A program made the position numbers and the translations under genes. A stretch of 64,000 nt of DNA from Sulfitobacter pontiacus. GTDB lineage: Bacteria > Pseudomonadota > Alphaproteobacteria > Rhodobacterales > Rhodobacteraceae. The notes under the pieces were generated by a model. It saw nothing but the letters and a program-made list of their open reading frames with translations, made no database searches and was not told the DNA's origin. Of this stretch, positions 9,302 through 17,992 are shown piece after piece. The stretch lies in contig NZ_CP160849.1 in the NCBI RefSeq assembly GCF_040790665.1, positions 1,761,501-1,825,500 of the forward strand, in the 5' to 3' direction. Positions within the stretch are counted from its first letter, which is position 1. The number at the start of each line of letters is the position of its first letter.

Positions 9302-9348
9302 TTGCATTGCCGCCACCCGTCCACGGGTGCCAACCTCAAGAGAGCTTT

Positions 9349-10029
9349 ATGCGTCGTACGCTATTCCTGCTGATTGTCGGCCTTGGCGGGGCTGCTATCC
9401 TGATCTGGCTGGGCATTTGGCAGATCCAGCGGCTGGAGTGGAAAGAGGCGATTATCGCCGACATCAACACCCGCATCGCCGCCGCCCCCGTCGACCTGCC
9501 CCCTACCGTCAACGCCGAGGATGACGCCTATTTGCCCGTCGCCGTGACCGGTTCCTATCACGCAGGCGAGGTGCATGTGCTTGTGTCCCAGAAAGACGTC
9601 GGCGCAGGCTACCGCGTTATCGCGCCTTTCACGCTAGAGGATGGCCGCCGCATCATGGTCGACCGCGGCTTTGTCCGGACGACGGACAAGGACGCCCCCC
9701 GCGCTTTGGGCCCCGCGACGGTGACGGGCAATCTGCAATGGCCGCGCGAAACCGATAGCTTCACCCCCGAGGCCGACCTGAAGGGCAACATCTGGTTCGC
9801 CCGCGATGTGCCGGATATGGCGCAAACGCTTGGCACCGACCCCGTTCTTCTGGTTGCGCGCAGCAGCATGCCTCAGCCAGCGGGGATCAGCCCGTTGCCC
9901 GTTGATACCGCCCGTATTCCCAACGACCACTTGCAATATGCCATCACTTGGTTCTCTCTTGCCGCGATCTGGCTTGGGATGAGCCTGTTCTTCTTGCGCC
10001 GCCGCCGCGCGCCCAAAACCGAAAGCTGA
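9349..10029 (+). CDS. SURF1 family cytochrome oxidase biogenesis protein
   Basis: Shy1/SURF1 homologue that assists heme A insertion into oxidase subunit I. It has 226 residues from ATG 9349, preceded by AAGAGAG; an earlier in-frame ATG (9292) lies within the upstream hairpin. It has the family layout of one N-terminal helix (LFLLIVGLGGAAILIWLGIW), a periplasmic domain containing GYRVIAPF and DRGFV, and a C-terminal helix (YAITWFSLAAIWLGMSLFFL) followed by Arg-rich residues. It is the last oxidase gene of the operon; thrC begins five bases after its stop. Confidence 0.94.
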   Translation: MRRTLFLLIVGLGGAAILIWLGIWQIQRLEWKEAIIADINTRIAAAPVDLPPTVNAEDDAYLPVAVTGSYHAGEVHVLVSQKDVGAGYRVIAPFTLEDGRRIMVDRGFVRTTDKDAPRALGPATVTGNLQWPRETDSFTPEADLKGNIWFARDVPDMAQTLGTDPVLLVARSSMPQPAGISPLPVDTARIPNDHLQYAITWFSLAAIWLGMSLFFLRRRRAPKTES

Positions 10030-10034
10030 CCCTT

Positions 10035-11423
10035 ATGCGTTATGTCTCCACCCGTGGTTCCGCCCCCGTTTTGTCGTTCGAAGAGGCACTGCTGACCGGC
10101 CTCGCCCGTGACGGCGGCCTGTATGTGCCCGAAACGATCCCGACGCTAGGCACCGATGAGCTGCGCGAGATGGCCACGATGTCCTACGAGGATGTCGCCT
10201 TTCGTGTGATGAAGCCCTTTGTCGGCGACACATTCAGCGACGATGAATTCAAGGCACTGATCGCCAAGGCTTATGCGGGCTTCAACCACAAGGTGCGCGC
10301 GCCGCTGGTGCAGCTTGAACAGGGGCACTTCCTGCTTGAACTGTTCCACGGTCCCACGCTGGCGTTCAAAGACTTTGCCATGCAGTTGATCGGCCACATG
10401 TTCCAGGCCGTGCTGTCGCGCAAGGGGGAACGGGTGACCATCGTCGGTGCGACCTCGGGCGATACCGGATCGGCCGCGATCGAAGCCTTCCGCGGGCTGG
10501 ATAACGTCGATGTCTTCATCCTCTTCCCCCATGGCCGCGTGTCCGAAGTGCAGCGCCGACAGATGACCACACCATCGGAAAGCAACGTGCACGCGCTGGC
10601 GTTGGACGGTGATTTCGACGACTGTCAGGCGCGCCTGAAAGACATGTTCAACGACCACGCTTTCCGTGACGGGGTGCAACTGGCAGGAGTCAATAGCATC
10701 AACTGGGGCCGCGTGCTGGCGCAGGTGGTCTATTACTTCACCGCAGGGCTCGCTATGGGCGCGTTGGACCGCAATGTCAGCTTTACCGTGCCCACGGGCA
10801 ACTTCGGCGACATCTTCGCGGGCTACATCGCGCGCGAAATGGGCCTGCCGATTGCCGATCTGGTGGTCGCGACGAACCAGAATGACATCCTGCACCGCTG
10901 CCTGACCACAGGCGGCTACCACAAGGGCGAGGTTCATGCCTCTATCAGCCCGTCGATGGATATTCAGGTCAGCTCCAACTTTGAACGCGCCTTGTATTTC
11001 GCCTACGGCCAAGACAGCGACGCGATCAATGCGCTGATGGGCGATCTGGCGAAGGGTGGGTTTGACGTGGGCGACAATGCCCTGCGCGACCTGCAAAACA
11101 CCTATAAATCCGGCCGCGTGTCCGAAGAGGAAACCAGCGAGACGATCAAGGCCTTCTACGCCGACACAAACGAACTGCTGTGCCCGCATTCTGCCATCGG
11201 GGTGCGCGTGGGGGCGGCCTTGCGTGATCCGGCGACGCCGATGATCACGCTGGCCACCGCGCATCCGGCCAAGTTCCCCGACGCGGTCGAAGCCGCCACA
11301 GGCCAGCGCCCGCCGCTGCCCGACCACATGGCCGATCTGTTCGACCGCGAAGAACGCGTGACCCGCGTGCCGAACGACCTTGAGGCGCTCAAGGATATAA
11401 TTAAAGGGGGCATCGCTCAGTGA
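10035..11423 (+). CDS. thrC: Threonine synthase
   Basis: PLP enzyme that converts O-phosphohomoserine to threonine. It has 462 residues, matching the long bacterial/fungal class of ThrC. The N-terminus MRYVSTRGSAPVLSFEEA is typical, and the PLP lysine is K112 in LAFKDFAMQL. The phosphate-binding loop GATSGDTGSAA and the segment PTGNFGDIFAGY are present. Candidate upstream TTG starts would extend into SURF1 and are not needed. It overlaps the next gene by four bases (GTGA), a coupling conserved in rhodobacteria. Confidence 0.96.
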   Translation: MRYVSTRGSAPVLSFEEALLTGLARDGGLYVPETIPTLGTDELREMATMSYEDVAFRVMKPFVGDTFSDDEFKALIAKAYAGFNHKVRAPLVQLEQGHFLLELFHGPTLAFKDFAMQLIGHMFQAVLSRKGERVTIVGATSGDTGSAAIEAFRGLDNVDVFILFPHGRVSEVQRRQMTTPSESNVHALALDGDFDDCQARLKDMFNDHAFRDGVQLAGVNSINWGRVLAQVVYYFTAGLAMGALDRNVSFTVPTGNFGDIFAGYIAREMGLPIADLVVATNQNDILHRCLTTGGYHKGEVHASISPSMDIQVSSNFERALYFAYGQDSDAINALMGDLAKGGFDVGDNALRDLQNTYKSGRVSEEETSETIKAFYADTNELLCPHSAIGVRVGAALRDPATPMITLATAHPAKFPDAVEAATGQRPPLPDHMADLFDREERVTRVPNDLEALKDIIKGGIAQ

Positions 11424-12682
11424 GCTTGCAACAACACCGCCTGTCCAACGGCTTTCGTATCGTAACCGAGCATATGCCGGGGCTTGCATCGGCATCTATC
11501 GGGGTCTGGGTTTCGGCGGGCGCGCGGCATGAGACGGCCACGCAAAACGGTATCGCGCATTTCCTTGAGCATATGGCGTTCAAGGGCACGGCCAAGCGCA
11601 CGTCGTTGCAAATCGCCGAAGCGATCGAGGATGTGGGCGGCTATATCAACGCCTATACCTCGCGTGAAGTGACGGCTTATTACGTGCGCGTGTTGGAAAA
11701 TGACGTGTCGCTGGGGTTGGATGTGATCGCGGATATCTTGCGCAATCCCGTCCTTGATAATGGCGAGATCGAGGTAGAGCGCGGCGTGATCCTGCAAGAG
11801 ATCGGTCAGGCGCTGGATACGCCGGATGATGTGATCTTTGACTGGTTGCAGGAAAAGGCATACCCCAACCAACCCATCGGGCGCACCATTCTGGGCCCGT
11901 CCGAACGCGTGTCGAATTTTAGCCGCGAAGACCTGTCGGGCTTTATCAGTCAGCATTACGGCCCCGACCAGATGATCCTCGCCGCCGCTGGGGCGGTGGA
12001 CCATGACGAAATCGTGCGCCTTGCTGAACAGCTGTTCGGCGACATGCCCCCCAAGCCTCTCTTCGACGTTGATGCTGCCAAATTCAGCGGCGGTGAAGTG
12101 CGCCAGTTGAAACCGCTTGAGCAAGCGCATTTCGCCCTCGGGTTCGAAGCGCCCGGCTACCGCGCCGATGATATCTATGTCGCGCAGATCTATGCCTCTG
12201 CCCTGGGGGGCGGCATGTCGAGCCGCCTGTTCCAGGAGGTCCGCGAGAACCGCGGCCTGTGCTATACGATCTTTGCGCAGGCGGGGGCCTATGCCGATAC
12301 GGGCATGATGACGATCTATGCTGGCACCAGCGGCGAACAGCTGCCCGAACTGGCGGGCATCACCATTGACGAGATGAAGCGCGCCGCCTCCGACATGTCC
12401 CCGGCCGAGGTTGCAAGGGCGCGGGCGCAGATGAAAGCTGGCCTGCTGATGGGGCTGGAAAGCCCGTCGAACCGCGCTGAACGTCTGGCGCGTCTGATCC
12501 AGATCTGGGACCGCGTCCCCCCGCTGGAAGAGACCATCGCGCAGATCGACGCGGTCACCACAGGCGACGTGCGCGACTTTGCCCAGAATATCGCCGCCAG
12601 CGCCCCTGCGGCATTGGCGCTTTATGGCCCGGTAGACGGCGCCCCCACATTGGAAGAACTTCAGGAGCGTCGCGCTGCCTGA
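11420..12682 (+). CDS. M16 family zinc peptidase (processing-peptidase-like)
   Basis: Pitrilysin-family metallopeptidase related to the mitochondrial processing peptidase beta subunit. It has 420 residues. The inverted zinc motif is H47-F-L-E50-H51, with the third ligand at E127 (RGVILQEIGQ). The C-terminal half carries GGGMSSRLFQEVRENRGLCY, the substrate-binding segment of the family. GTG is the likely start because it overlaps the thrC stop. No signal peptide is seen, so it is probably cytoplasmic. The natural substrate is unknown. Confidence 0.92.
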   Translation: MSLQQHRLSNGFRIVTEHMPGLASASIGVWVSAGARHETATQNGIAHFLEHMAFKGTAKRTSLQIAEAIEDVGGYINAYTSREVTAYYVRVLENDVSLGLDVIADILRNPVLDNGEIEVERGVILQEIGQALDTPDDVIFDWLQEKAYPNQPIGRTILGPSERVSNFSREDLSGFISQHYGPDQMILAAAGAVDHDEIVRLAEQLFGDMPPKPLFDVDAAKFSGGEVRQLKPLEQAHFALGFEAPGYRADDIYVAQIYASALGGGMSSRLFQEVRENRGLCYTIFAQAGAYADTGMMTIYAGTSGEQLPELAGITIDEMKRAASDMSPAEVARARAQMKAGLLMGLESPSNRAERLARLIQIWDRVPPLEETIAQIDAVTTGDVRDFAQNIAASAPAALALYGPVDGAPTLEELQERRAA

Positions 12683-13266
12683 TGCAACTGCTGAAACGAA
12701 AGCTTGCCATTGAAACCGAAAGGCTGACGTTGCGCCCTCCGGTGCATGCTGACTTCCGCCCCTGGGCCACCCTGCGGTCGGACAGCATCACCTACCTCAC
12801 CCCGTGGGAGCCGTCCTGGGCACCGGACCACCTGTCGCGCAAAGCGTTTACCAATCGGGTCTACTGGGCCAACCGGTCGGTCTCTGCGGGGACGGCGCTG
12901 CCGCTGTTCCTGATCCGCCGCAAGGATAACATGCTGATCGGGGCGATCACGCTGGATAATATCCGTCGCGGCCCGGCACAGGCGGGCACCTTGGGGTATT
13001 GGACCGGCGAACAATTCGCCCGCCGTGGCTATATGCGCGAAGCGATCGAGGCGACGGTGCACCACGCCTTCACCCGCCTGGACATTAGCCGCGTCGAGGC
13101 CGCCTGCCTGCCCGAGAACATCGCCTCGCGCGGGTTGCTGGAAAAGACCGGTTTCAAATACGAAGGCGTCGCGCAAAGCTATCTGCAAATCGACGGGCGC
13201 TGGCGGACCCATGTGCTGTATGCGCAGCTGCGCGGGGACCGTCGGGGCAAGACCGCAGCGGGGTAG
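12682..13266 (+). CDS. GNAT N-acetyltransferase, RimJ/RimL type
   Basis: GNAT-fold acetyltransferase of 194 residues resembling RimJ/RimL enzymes, which acetylate protein N-termini. The N-terminal ETERLTLRPP and the acetyl-CoA-binding region GYWTGEQFARRGYMREAI (about 110-127) support this, as does the segment VEAACLPENIASRGLLEKTG. The ATG shares a base with the stop of the M16 peptidase gene, so the two are coupled. The target is unknown; ribosomal protein modification is a family-based guess only. Confidence 0.88.
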   Translation: MQLLKRKLAIETERLTLRPPVHADFRPWATLRSDSITYLTPWEPSWAPDHLSRKAFTNRVYWANRSVSAGTALPLFLIRRKDNMLIGAITLDNIRRGPAQAGTLGYWTGEQFARRGYMREAIEATVHHAFTRLDISRVEAACLPENIASRGLLEKTGFKYEGVAQSYLQIDGRWRTHVLYAQLRGDRRGKTAAG

Positions 13267-13275
13267 GGGTTTCTT

Positions 13276-13713
13276 ATGATCGCTTATGTCACTGTCGGGG
13301 CAGACGACCTTGCACGTGCCAAACGCTTCTATACCGCTTTCCTGCCAGCCTTGGGCTATGCCTTGACCGAAGGTCCCGAGGGCTTGAGCTTTGTGTTGCC
13401 GAAGGCTGCGGGGCAGCCCGTGGCCTTGCCGGATTTCTACGTCAAACCGACCTTTGATGGCGCGCCGGCTTCTGCTGGCAACGGGTCGATGATCGCGTTC
13501 GAAGCAACCAACCAGGCACAGGTGCGCGTGCTACACGCCGCAGCGCTGGCCGCGGGCGGCAGCGATGAGGGCCAGCCGGGGTTTCGCGCCACCTATGGTC
13601 CGCGCTTCTACGTCAGCTACCTGCGCGACCCCCAAGGCAACAAGATCGCGTTGTTCTGTGATAATCCGGCAGAGCCGGGCAGGGATGATCCACCCCCTGC
13701 GCCGACGCGTTGA
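13276..13713 (+). CDS. VOC family (glyoxalase/dioxygenase fold) protein
   Basis: A 145-residue single-domain member of the vicinal-oxygen-chelate superfamily. It begins MIAYVTVGADDLARAKRFYT and contains GPRFYVSYLRDPQGNKIALF near the C-terminus, the usual closing beta-strand with a metal-ligand position. Such proteins include glyoxalase I, antibiotic-binding and dioxygenase-related enzymes; the substrate cannot be told from sequence. It sits nine bases after the acetyltransferase gene and ends the operon, just before a strong bidirectional terminator. Confidence 0.85.
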   Translation: MIAYVTVGADDLARAKRFYTAFLPALGYALTEGPEGLSFVLPKAAGQPVALPDFYVKPTFDGAPASAGNGSMIAFEATNQAQVRVLHAAALAAGGSDEGQPGFRATYGPRFYVSYLRDPQGNKIALFCDNPAEPGRDDPPPAPTR

Positions 13714-13719
13714 TATGAA

Positions 13720-13747
13720 AAAGGCCAGACATCGCTGTCTGGCCTTT
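13720..13747. terminator. Bidirectional intrinsic terminator
   Basis: AAAGGCCAGACA (13720-13731) and TGTCTGGCCTTT (13736-13747) form a perfect 12-base stem with a 4-base loop. A-rich bases precede and T-rich bases follow, so it can end transcripts from both the plus-strand operon and the converging gcrA. Confidence 0.92.
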
Positions 13748-13782
13748 CGTTACTCTGATGTCCGCAGCGGCTTACTGGCGGC

Positions 13783-14382
13783 TTAGCGGCGGCGGTCGCG
13801 CCGCGCGCTCATCGGTTGGAAGGCGACGCCGACGTGCGCCTCGCAATAGGGCTTGCCCTGCTGTACGGGCAGACCACAGAACCAGAAATCATCCGTTGCA
13901 GGGTCACCGACGGGCCATTTGCAGGTCCGCTCTGTCAGGTCCATCAGGCCGATCTTCTTCGACTTTTTCTCGACCTCGCTCACCTTGGCAAGCGCTTCCG
14001 GGCTGATCTCGTTCGCGGAGGGCTGCGGCGGCAGCGGCTGACCGGCGGGAATGATCTTGGCGCGCGCGGGCAGGTTGGGACGGGGCGCTGGCGCGGCCTC
14101 TGCCGGTTCCGGCTCTGCGGCTTCGGGGGCGGGTTCAGCCTTGGGTTTGGCGGCTGCGGCGGGTTTTGCGGCCGGCTTGGCCTTGGCTTCCGGTTTGGCA
14201 GCCGCAGCAGGGGCGGCGGCGGGCGCTGCAGTCGCGGTCCGGTTGGACAGCCCCAGACGATGCACCTTGCCGATCACGGCATTGCGGGTCACACCGCCCA
14301 ACTCCTTTGCAATCTGGCTTGCGGATTGGCCCTCGCCCCACATTTTCTTCAGGATCTCTACGCGGTCATCGGTCCAAGACAT
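13783..14382 (-). CDS. gcrA: Cell-cycle regulator GcrA
   Basis: GcrA is an alphaproteobacterial sigma70-associated regulator that acts at promoters carrying the CcrM methylation site GANTC. It has 199 residues. The N-terminal helix-turn-helix starts MSWTDDRVEILKKMWGEG and continues SQIAKELGGVTRNAVIGKVH. The middle (about 50-125) is a low-complexity linker rich in Ala, Pro and Lys. The C-terminal sigma-binding domain has TCKWPVGDP and FCGLPVQQGKPYCEAH. An AAGGA ribosome-binding site lies before the ATG. Its presence supports an alphaproteobacterial origin. Confidence 0.96.
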   Translation of the reverse strand: MSWTDDRVEILKKMWGEGQSASQIAKELGGVTRNAVIGKVHRLGLSNRTATAAPAAAPAAAAKPEAKAKPAAKPAAAAKPKAEPAPEAAEPEPAEAAPAPRPNLPARAKIIPAGQPLPPQPSANEISPEALAKVSEVEKKSKKIGLMDLTERTCKWPVGDPATDDFWFCGLPVQQGKPYCEAHVGVAFQPMSARRDRRR

Positions 14383-14444
14383 TTGGCGTCCTTAGCTAAC
14401 AAGCGGCCCTTCTCAGGACCGCCGTGGAAAAATCTCAAGCCCCT

Positions 14445-14472
14445 ATACTAATCACTGACAGCTTGGGTGCAA
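14445..14472 (-). promoter_or_regulatory. Putative sigma70 promoter of gcrA
   Basis: On the minus strand, TTGCAC (14467-14472) and TAGTAT (14445-14450) are separated by 16 bases, a good match to the -35/-10 pattern. It lies about 60 bases upstream of the gcrA start. Confidence 0.5.
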
Positions 14473-14712
14473 GGCGCGAACGGGCGATTGGGACGGCAGC
14501 GGGGACAAACGCTCCCTTAAAACCACAGCAAAGCAGCCCCGGCACCGTTCGTGCGACAGATTGCGGCGATCGCGCGCCAATTTTTGCTTTGCAAGCCGCG
14601 AAAAGCTGCTTATGCAAACGGCATGATCAACCGTTCGACATCCTCTTTGCGACGACGCCAAGGCTAATTGGCGACACCGGCCCCTGACACGGGGGGCACG
14701 GCATTGATCTTT

Positions 14713-14733
14713 TGCGACATAAATTGCGTCGCA
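14713..14733. promoter_or_regulatory. Dyad upstream of argD
   Basis: TGCGAC (14713-14718) and GTCGCA (14728-14733) are perfect inverted repeats around an AT-rich centre, about 80 bases before the argD start. It may be an operator; the binding protein is unknown. Confidence 0.35.
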
Positions 14734-14814
14734 CCCCTTCAAATCTTATTGACCCTCTCCGTCACACATGGCCTTTTGTGCCTTTGATGCGGCCAACCCA
14801 TAAGGATGATCCTG

Positions 14815-15990
14815 ATGATCCCATCTGTTCTGCCGACCTATTCACGCGCCCCCCTGAGCTTTGTCAAAGGCGAAGGGTCCTGGTTGATTGAACAGGACGG
14901 CCGCCGATTTCTGGATCTGGGCGCAGGCATTGCGGTGAACGCGCTTGGCCATGCGCACCCCGCGCTGGTGGCGGCGCTGACCGAACAGGCGGGGCAGCTT
15001 TGGCATACCTCGAACCTCTACGAGATCCCCCAGCAACAGGAACTGGCCGACCGGCTGGTCGCACTCAGCTTTGCCGATACGGTGTTTTTCACCAACTCCG
15101 GCACCGAGGCATGCGAACTGGCGGTCAAGATGGCGCGCAAGTATTTCTACGACAAGGGCCAGTCCGACCGAACCGAGATCATCACCTTCTCGGGTTCGTT
15201 CCACGGGCGGTCATCTGCCGGGATCGCGGCGGCAGGGTCCGAGAAAATGACCAAAGGCTTCGGCCCGCTGCTCCCCGGTTTCAAACATATCGAATTTGGC
15301 GATATGGAGGCGCTTGGCGCGGCGATCACCGATACCACAGCCGCCATCATGATCGAACCGGTGCAGGGCGAAGGCGGCATCCGTCCCGTGCCGGACGCTG
15401 ACCTCAAACAGATGCGCGCGCTGTGCGACACACACGGGCTGCTGTTGATCTTTGACGAGGTGCAATGCGGCGTGGGCCGCACCGGCAAGATGTTCGCCCA
15501 TGAATGGGCCGGCGTCACCCCCGACATCATGATGGTCGCCAAAGGCATCGGCGGCGGTTTCCCCCTGGGCGCAGTGCTGGCTACAGAGAACGCGGCCTTT
15601 GGCATGACGGCGGGCACCCACGGGTCGACCTATGGCGGCAACCCGCTGGGCTGTGCCGTGGGCAATGCTGTGGTCAATATCATCGGCACAGACGCCTTTC
15701 TTGACGATGTGAACCGCAAGGCCGGCCTGATGCGCCAAAAGCTCGAAGGGTTGGTCGCCAGCCACCCTGACGTGTTCGAAAGCGTGCGCGGCAGCGGGCT
15801 GATGCTGGGGCTGAAATGCAAAGCCACCAACAGCGATGTCGTCTCTGCGGGTTACCGTCACGAGGTTATCACAGTACCGGCGGCGGATAACGTAATCCGC
15901 CTGCTGCCCCCTCTCAATATCACCGATGAAGACATCGCCGAGGCCGTCTCCCGCCTTGATCAAGCGGCCAGCAGCCTTGCTGCCAGCTGA
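14815..15990 (+). CDS. argD: Acetylornithine aminotransferase
   Basis: Class III PLP aminotransferase of arginine biosynthesis (N-acetylglutamate semialdehyde to N-acetylornithine), with family members also serving lysine synthesis. It has 391 residues from ATG 14815. ATG 14806 is less likely because AAGGA (14802-14806) then overlaps the start, while it is eight bases from 14815. The PLP lysine is K243 in MVAKGIGGGFP, and the cofactor segments TNSGTEACE and IFDEVQCGVGRTG are present. It heads argD-argF-panE-like; arginine biosynthesis genes in this order are common in rhodobacteria. Confidence 0.95.
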   Translation: MIPSVLPTYSRAPLSFVKGEGSWLIEQDGRRFLDLGAGIAVNALGHAHPALVAALTEQAGQLWHTSNLYEIPQQQELADRLVALSFADTVFFTNSGTEACELAVKMARKYFYDKGQSDRTEIITFSGSFHGRSSAGIAAAGSEKMTKGFGPLLPGFKHIEFGDMEALGAAITDTTAAIMIEPVQGEGGIRPVPDADLKQMRALCDTHGLLLIFDEVQCGVGRTGKMFAHEWAGVTPDIMMVAKGIGGGFPLGAVLATENAAFGMTAGTHGSTYGGNPLGCAVGNAVVNIIGTDAFLDDVNRKAGLMRQKLEGLVASHPDVFESVRGSGLMLGLKCKATNSDVVSAGYRHEVITVPAADNVIRLLPPLNITDEDIAEAVSRLDQAASSLAAS

Positions 15991-16014
15991 CCTTCATTTT
16001 GCCCTATAAACTCC

Positions 16015-16039
16015 GGGGGGCCGGGGGGCTGGCCCCCCC
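16015..16039. repeat. GC-rich hairpin element between argD and argF
   Basis: Two overlapping inverted repeats built from runs of G and C, ending GGGGGGCTGGCCCCCC (16023-16038). The core matches the element at 2821-2834. It lies in the 76-base argD-argF gap and could be a processing or attenuation hairpin. Confidence 0.5.
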
Positions 16040-16066
16040 AACTCCCTAAAATTAAAAGAATACCCC

Positions 16067-16972
16067 ATGAAACATTTTCTCGACATTCACCAAACCGATC
16101 CGGCTGACCTGCGCAGCATCATCGACAATGCCGCCACGATGAAATCGTCCCGTCTGGGCCGCCCCCGTGGTGCGCCGGATGATGAACAGCCGCTCAAGGA
16201 TCACATGGTCGCGCTGATCTTTGAAAAGCCCTCGACACGGACGCGCGTCAGCTTTGACGTGGGCGTGCGTCAGATGGGCGGGCAGACGATGGTGCTCTCT
16301 GGCGCAGATATGCAGCTCGGCCACGGAGAGACCATCGCCGACACGGCACGGGTGCTCAGCCGCTATGTCGATCTGATCATGATCCGCACCTTCGAAGAGG
16401 CAACCCTGCTGGAAATGGCGGAATATGCCTCTGTCCCGGTGATCAACGGGCTGACCAACCGCACCCACCCCTGCCAGATCATGGCCGATATCATGACCTT
16501 TGAAGAGCATAGCGGCCCGATCAAGGGCAAAAAGGTGGTCTGGTCCGGTGACGGTAACAACGTCTTTGCCAGCTTTGCCCATGCGGCCAAAGCCTTTGAT
16601 TTCGAACTTGTGTTTACCGGCCCGCAGACACTGGACCCCGAGGCCGCGCTGAATGGCCTCTACACAACCGAGCGTGACCCGAACAAAGCGGTAGAGGGCG
16701 CGGATCTGGTCGTGACAGACACATGGGTGTCGATGCATGATCCGCAATCGGCGCGTGAACGTCGGCACAACCAGCTGCGCGGCTATCAGGTGAATGACGC
16801 GCTGATGGCCAAGGCAAAGCCTGACGCGCTGTTTATGCACTGTCTGCCCGCGCACCGCGACGACGAGGTGACAAGCTCTGTTATGGACGGCCCAAGCTCG
16901 GTCATTTTTGACGAGGCTGAAAACCGGCTGCACGCGCAAAAGTCGGTCATGCGCTGGTGCTTGGGGAAATGA
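16067..16972 (+). CDS. argF: Ornithine carbamoyltransferase
   Basis: Transfers the carbamoyl group from carbamoyl phosphate to ornithine, giving citrulline. It has 301 residues. The carbamoyl-phosphate loop is S56-T-R-T-R60, and the ornithine-binding cysteine loop is HCLPAHR (258-264, C259). HPCQIMADI and DTWVSM also match OTCases rather than aspartate transcarbamoylases. The stop overlaps the next gene by four bases (ATGA). Together with argD it supplies two steps of arginine synthesis. Confidence 0.97.
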   Translation: MKHFLDIHQTDPADLRSIIDNAATMKSSRLGRPRGAPDDEQPLKDHMVALIFEKPSTRTRVSFDVGVRQMGGQTMVLSGADMQLGHGETIADTARVLSRYVDLIMIRTFEEATLLEMAEYASVPVINGLTNRTHPCQIMADIMTFEEHSGPIKGKKVVWSGDGNNVFASFAHAAKAFDFELVFTGPQTLDPEAALNGLYTTERDPNKAVEGADLVVTDTWVSMHDPQSARERRHNQLRGYQVNDALMAKAKPDALFMHCLPAHRDDEVTSSVMDGPSSVIFDEAENRLHAQKSVMRWCLGK

Positions 16973-17967
16973 GCGACCGGCGGCCCATCGTTGTCGCGGG
17001 TGCGGGGGCGATCGGCTGCTTTGTGGGGGGCATGCTTGCCGCCCACGGTCGGGATGTTACGCTGTTGGTTCGCCCCCGCGTGGCAGAGCAGATCCGCAAG
17101 CATGGTCTGCGGCTGACGGGTTTTGACGGGCTCGACCAGCAGGTGCCTGCCGCAAGCCTGACCCTGTCACAGGACCCTGCCTGTCTTGCCGGGGCGGGAA
17201 TCGTGCTGGTCACGGTCAAGACCGACGACACCGCCGATATCGCGCGGCTGGTGGCGCAGCACACGCCGGCGCTGTCGACTATTGTCAGCCTGCAAAACGG
17301 CCTCGACGCGGCCGAGATCCTGCGCGAGGCCTTGCCGCTGCATGATGTACGCGGGGGCATGGTGCCTTTCAACGTCGTCCCCCATGGCGACGGGCGGTAT
17401 CACCGCGCGACCAGCGGGGATATCTTCGTCGAAACGGGCCGGATGCCACTGGCGGGCTATCTGTCTGTGCCGGGATTGCAGGTTACGGGGACGGGGGCGA
17501 TCATCGGCGTTCAATGGGGCAAGCTGCTGCTGAACCTGAACAACGCGCTGAACGCCCTGTCAGGGCTGACCTTGCAGGAACAACTGCTTGACCGGCGCTG
17601 GCGACGTGTGATGGCGGCCCAGATGGCCGAGGCGCTCGCCGTGTTGAAAGCCCATGGCATCCACCCTGCATCCTCCACGCCATTGCCCGCACAGCTGATC
17701 CCTTGGGTGCTGCGCCTGCCGACGCCGCTGTTCTCACGTGTCGCGGCCAAGATGCTGACGATTGACCCGATGGCGCGGACCTCGATGTCCTATGACCTGG
17801 AAGCGGGTAAACCGACCGAGATCGACGCGCTTCAGGGGCGGATCATCGCGATGGGGGCGCAGGAAGGCGTCGCCACGCCGCTGTGTCAGCGGGTCTCTGA
17901 TCTGGTGAAAGAGGCGCAGGCGCGCGGTCCGGGGTTGCCCGATATGGACCCCTCGGACCTTCGCTAG
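16969..17967 (+). CDS. 2-dehydropantoate 2-reductase family protein
   Basis: PanE/ApbA-family NADPH ketopantoate reductase of 332 residues. The N-terminal nucleotide motif is [21 protein letters not shown] follows, and the catalytic-lysine helix region reads [20 protein letters not shown]. The C-terminal segment [15 protein letters not shown] is typical. Several paralogues of this family act on other 2-oxo acids, so the exact substrate is uncertain. The start overlaps the argF stop (ATGA) with GGGGAA as ribosome-binding site. It converges on pit with 25 bases between. Confidence 0.88.
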   Translation: MSDRRPIVVAGAGAIGCFVGGMLAAHGRDVTLLVRPRVAEQIRKHGLRLTGFDGLDQQVPAASLTLSQDPACLAGAGIVLVTVKTDDTADIARLVAQHTPALSTIVSLQNGLDAAEILREALPLHDVRGGMVPFNVVPHGDGRYHRATSGDIFVETGRMPLAGYLSVPGLQVTGTGAIIGVQWGKLLLNLNNALNALSGLTLQEQLLDRRWRRVMAAQMAEALAVLKAHGIHPASSTPLPAQLIPWVLRLPTPLFSRVAAKMLTIDPMARTSMSYDLEAGKPTEIDALQGRIIAMGAQEGVATPLCQRVSDLVKEAQARGPGLPDMDPSDLR

Positions 17968-17992
17968 GCGGCGAGGCCATGCGCCACAGCGC

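Larger units (their letters stand above)
14383..14814. other. Gene-free gap between gcrA and argD
   Basis: No convincing gene is visible in these 432 bases, and short frames here lack family features or ribosome-binding sites. The gap contains the gcrA promoter on the minus strand, a 21-base dyad (14713-14733) and the argD ribosome-binding site. I do not recognise a structured RNA. Confidence 0.6.

Noticed and set aside
10146-11495. A 449-codon open frame on the minus strand
   Set aside because: Antisense to thrC; no ribosome-binding site or domain.
14383-14814. Possible structured RNA between gcrA and argD
   Set aside because: The gap is long and has a dyad, but I could not match any known RNA fold such as 6S, tmRNA or SRP RNA.
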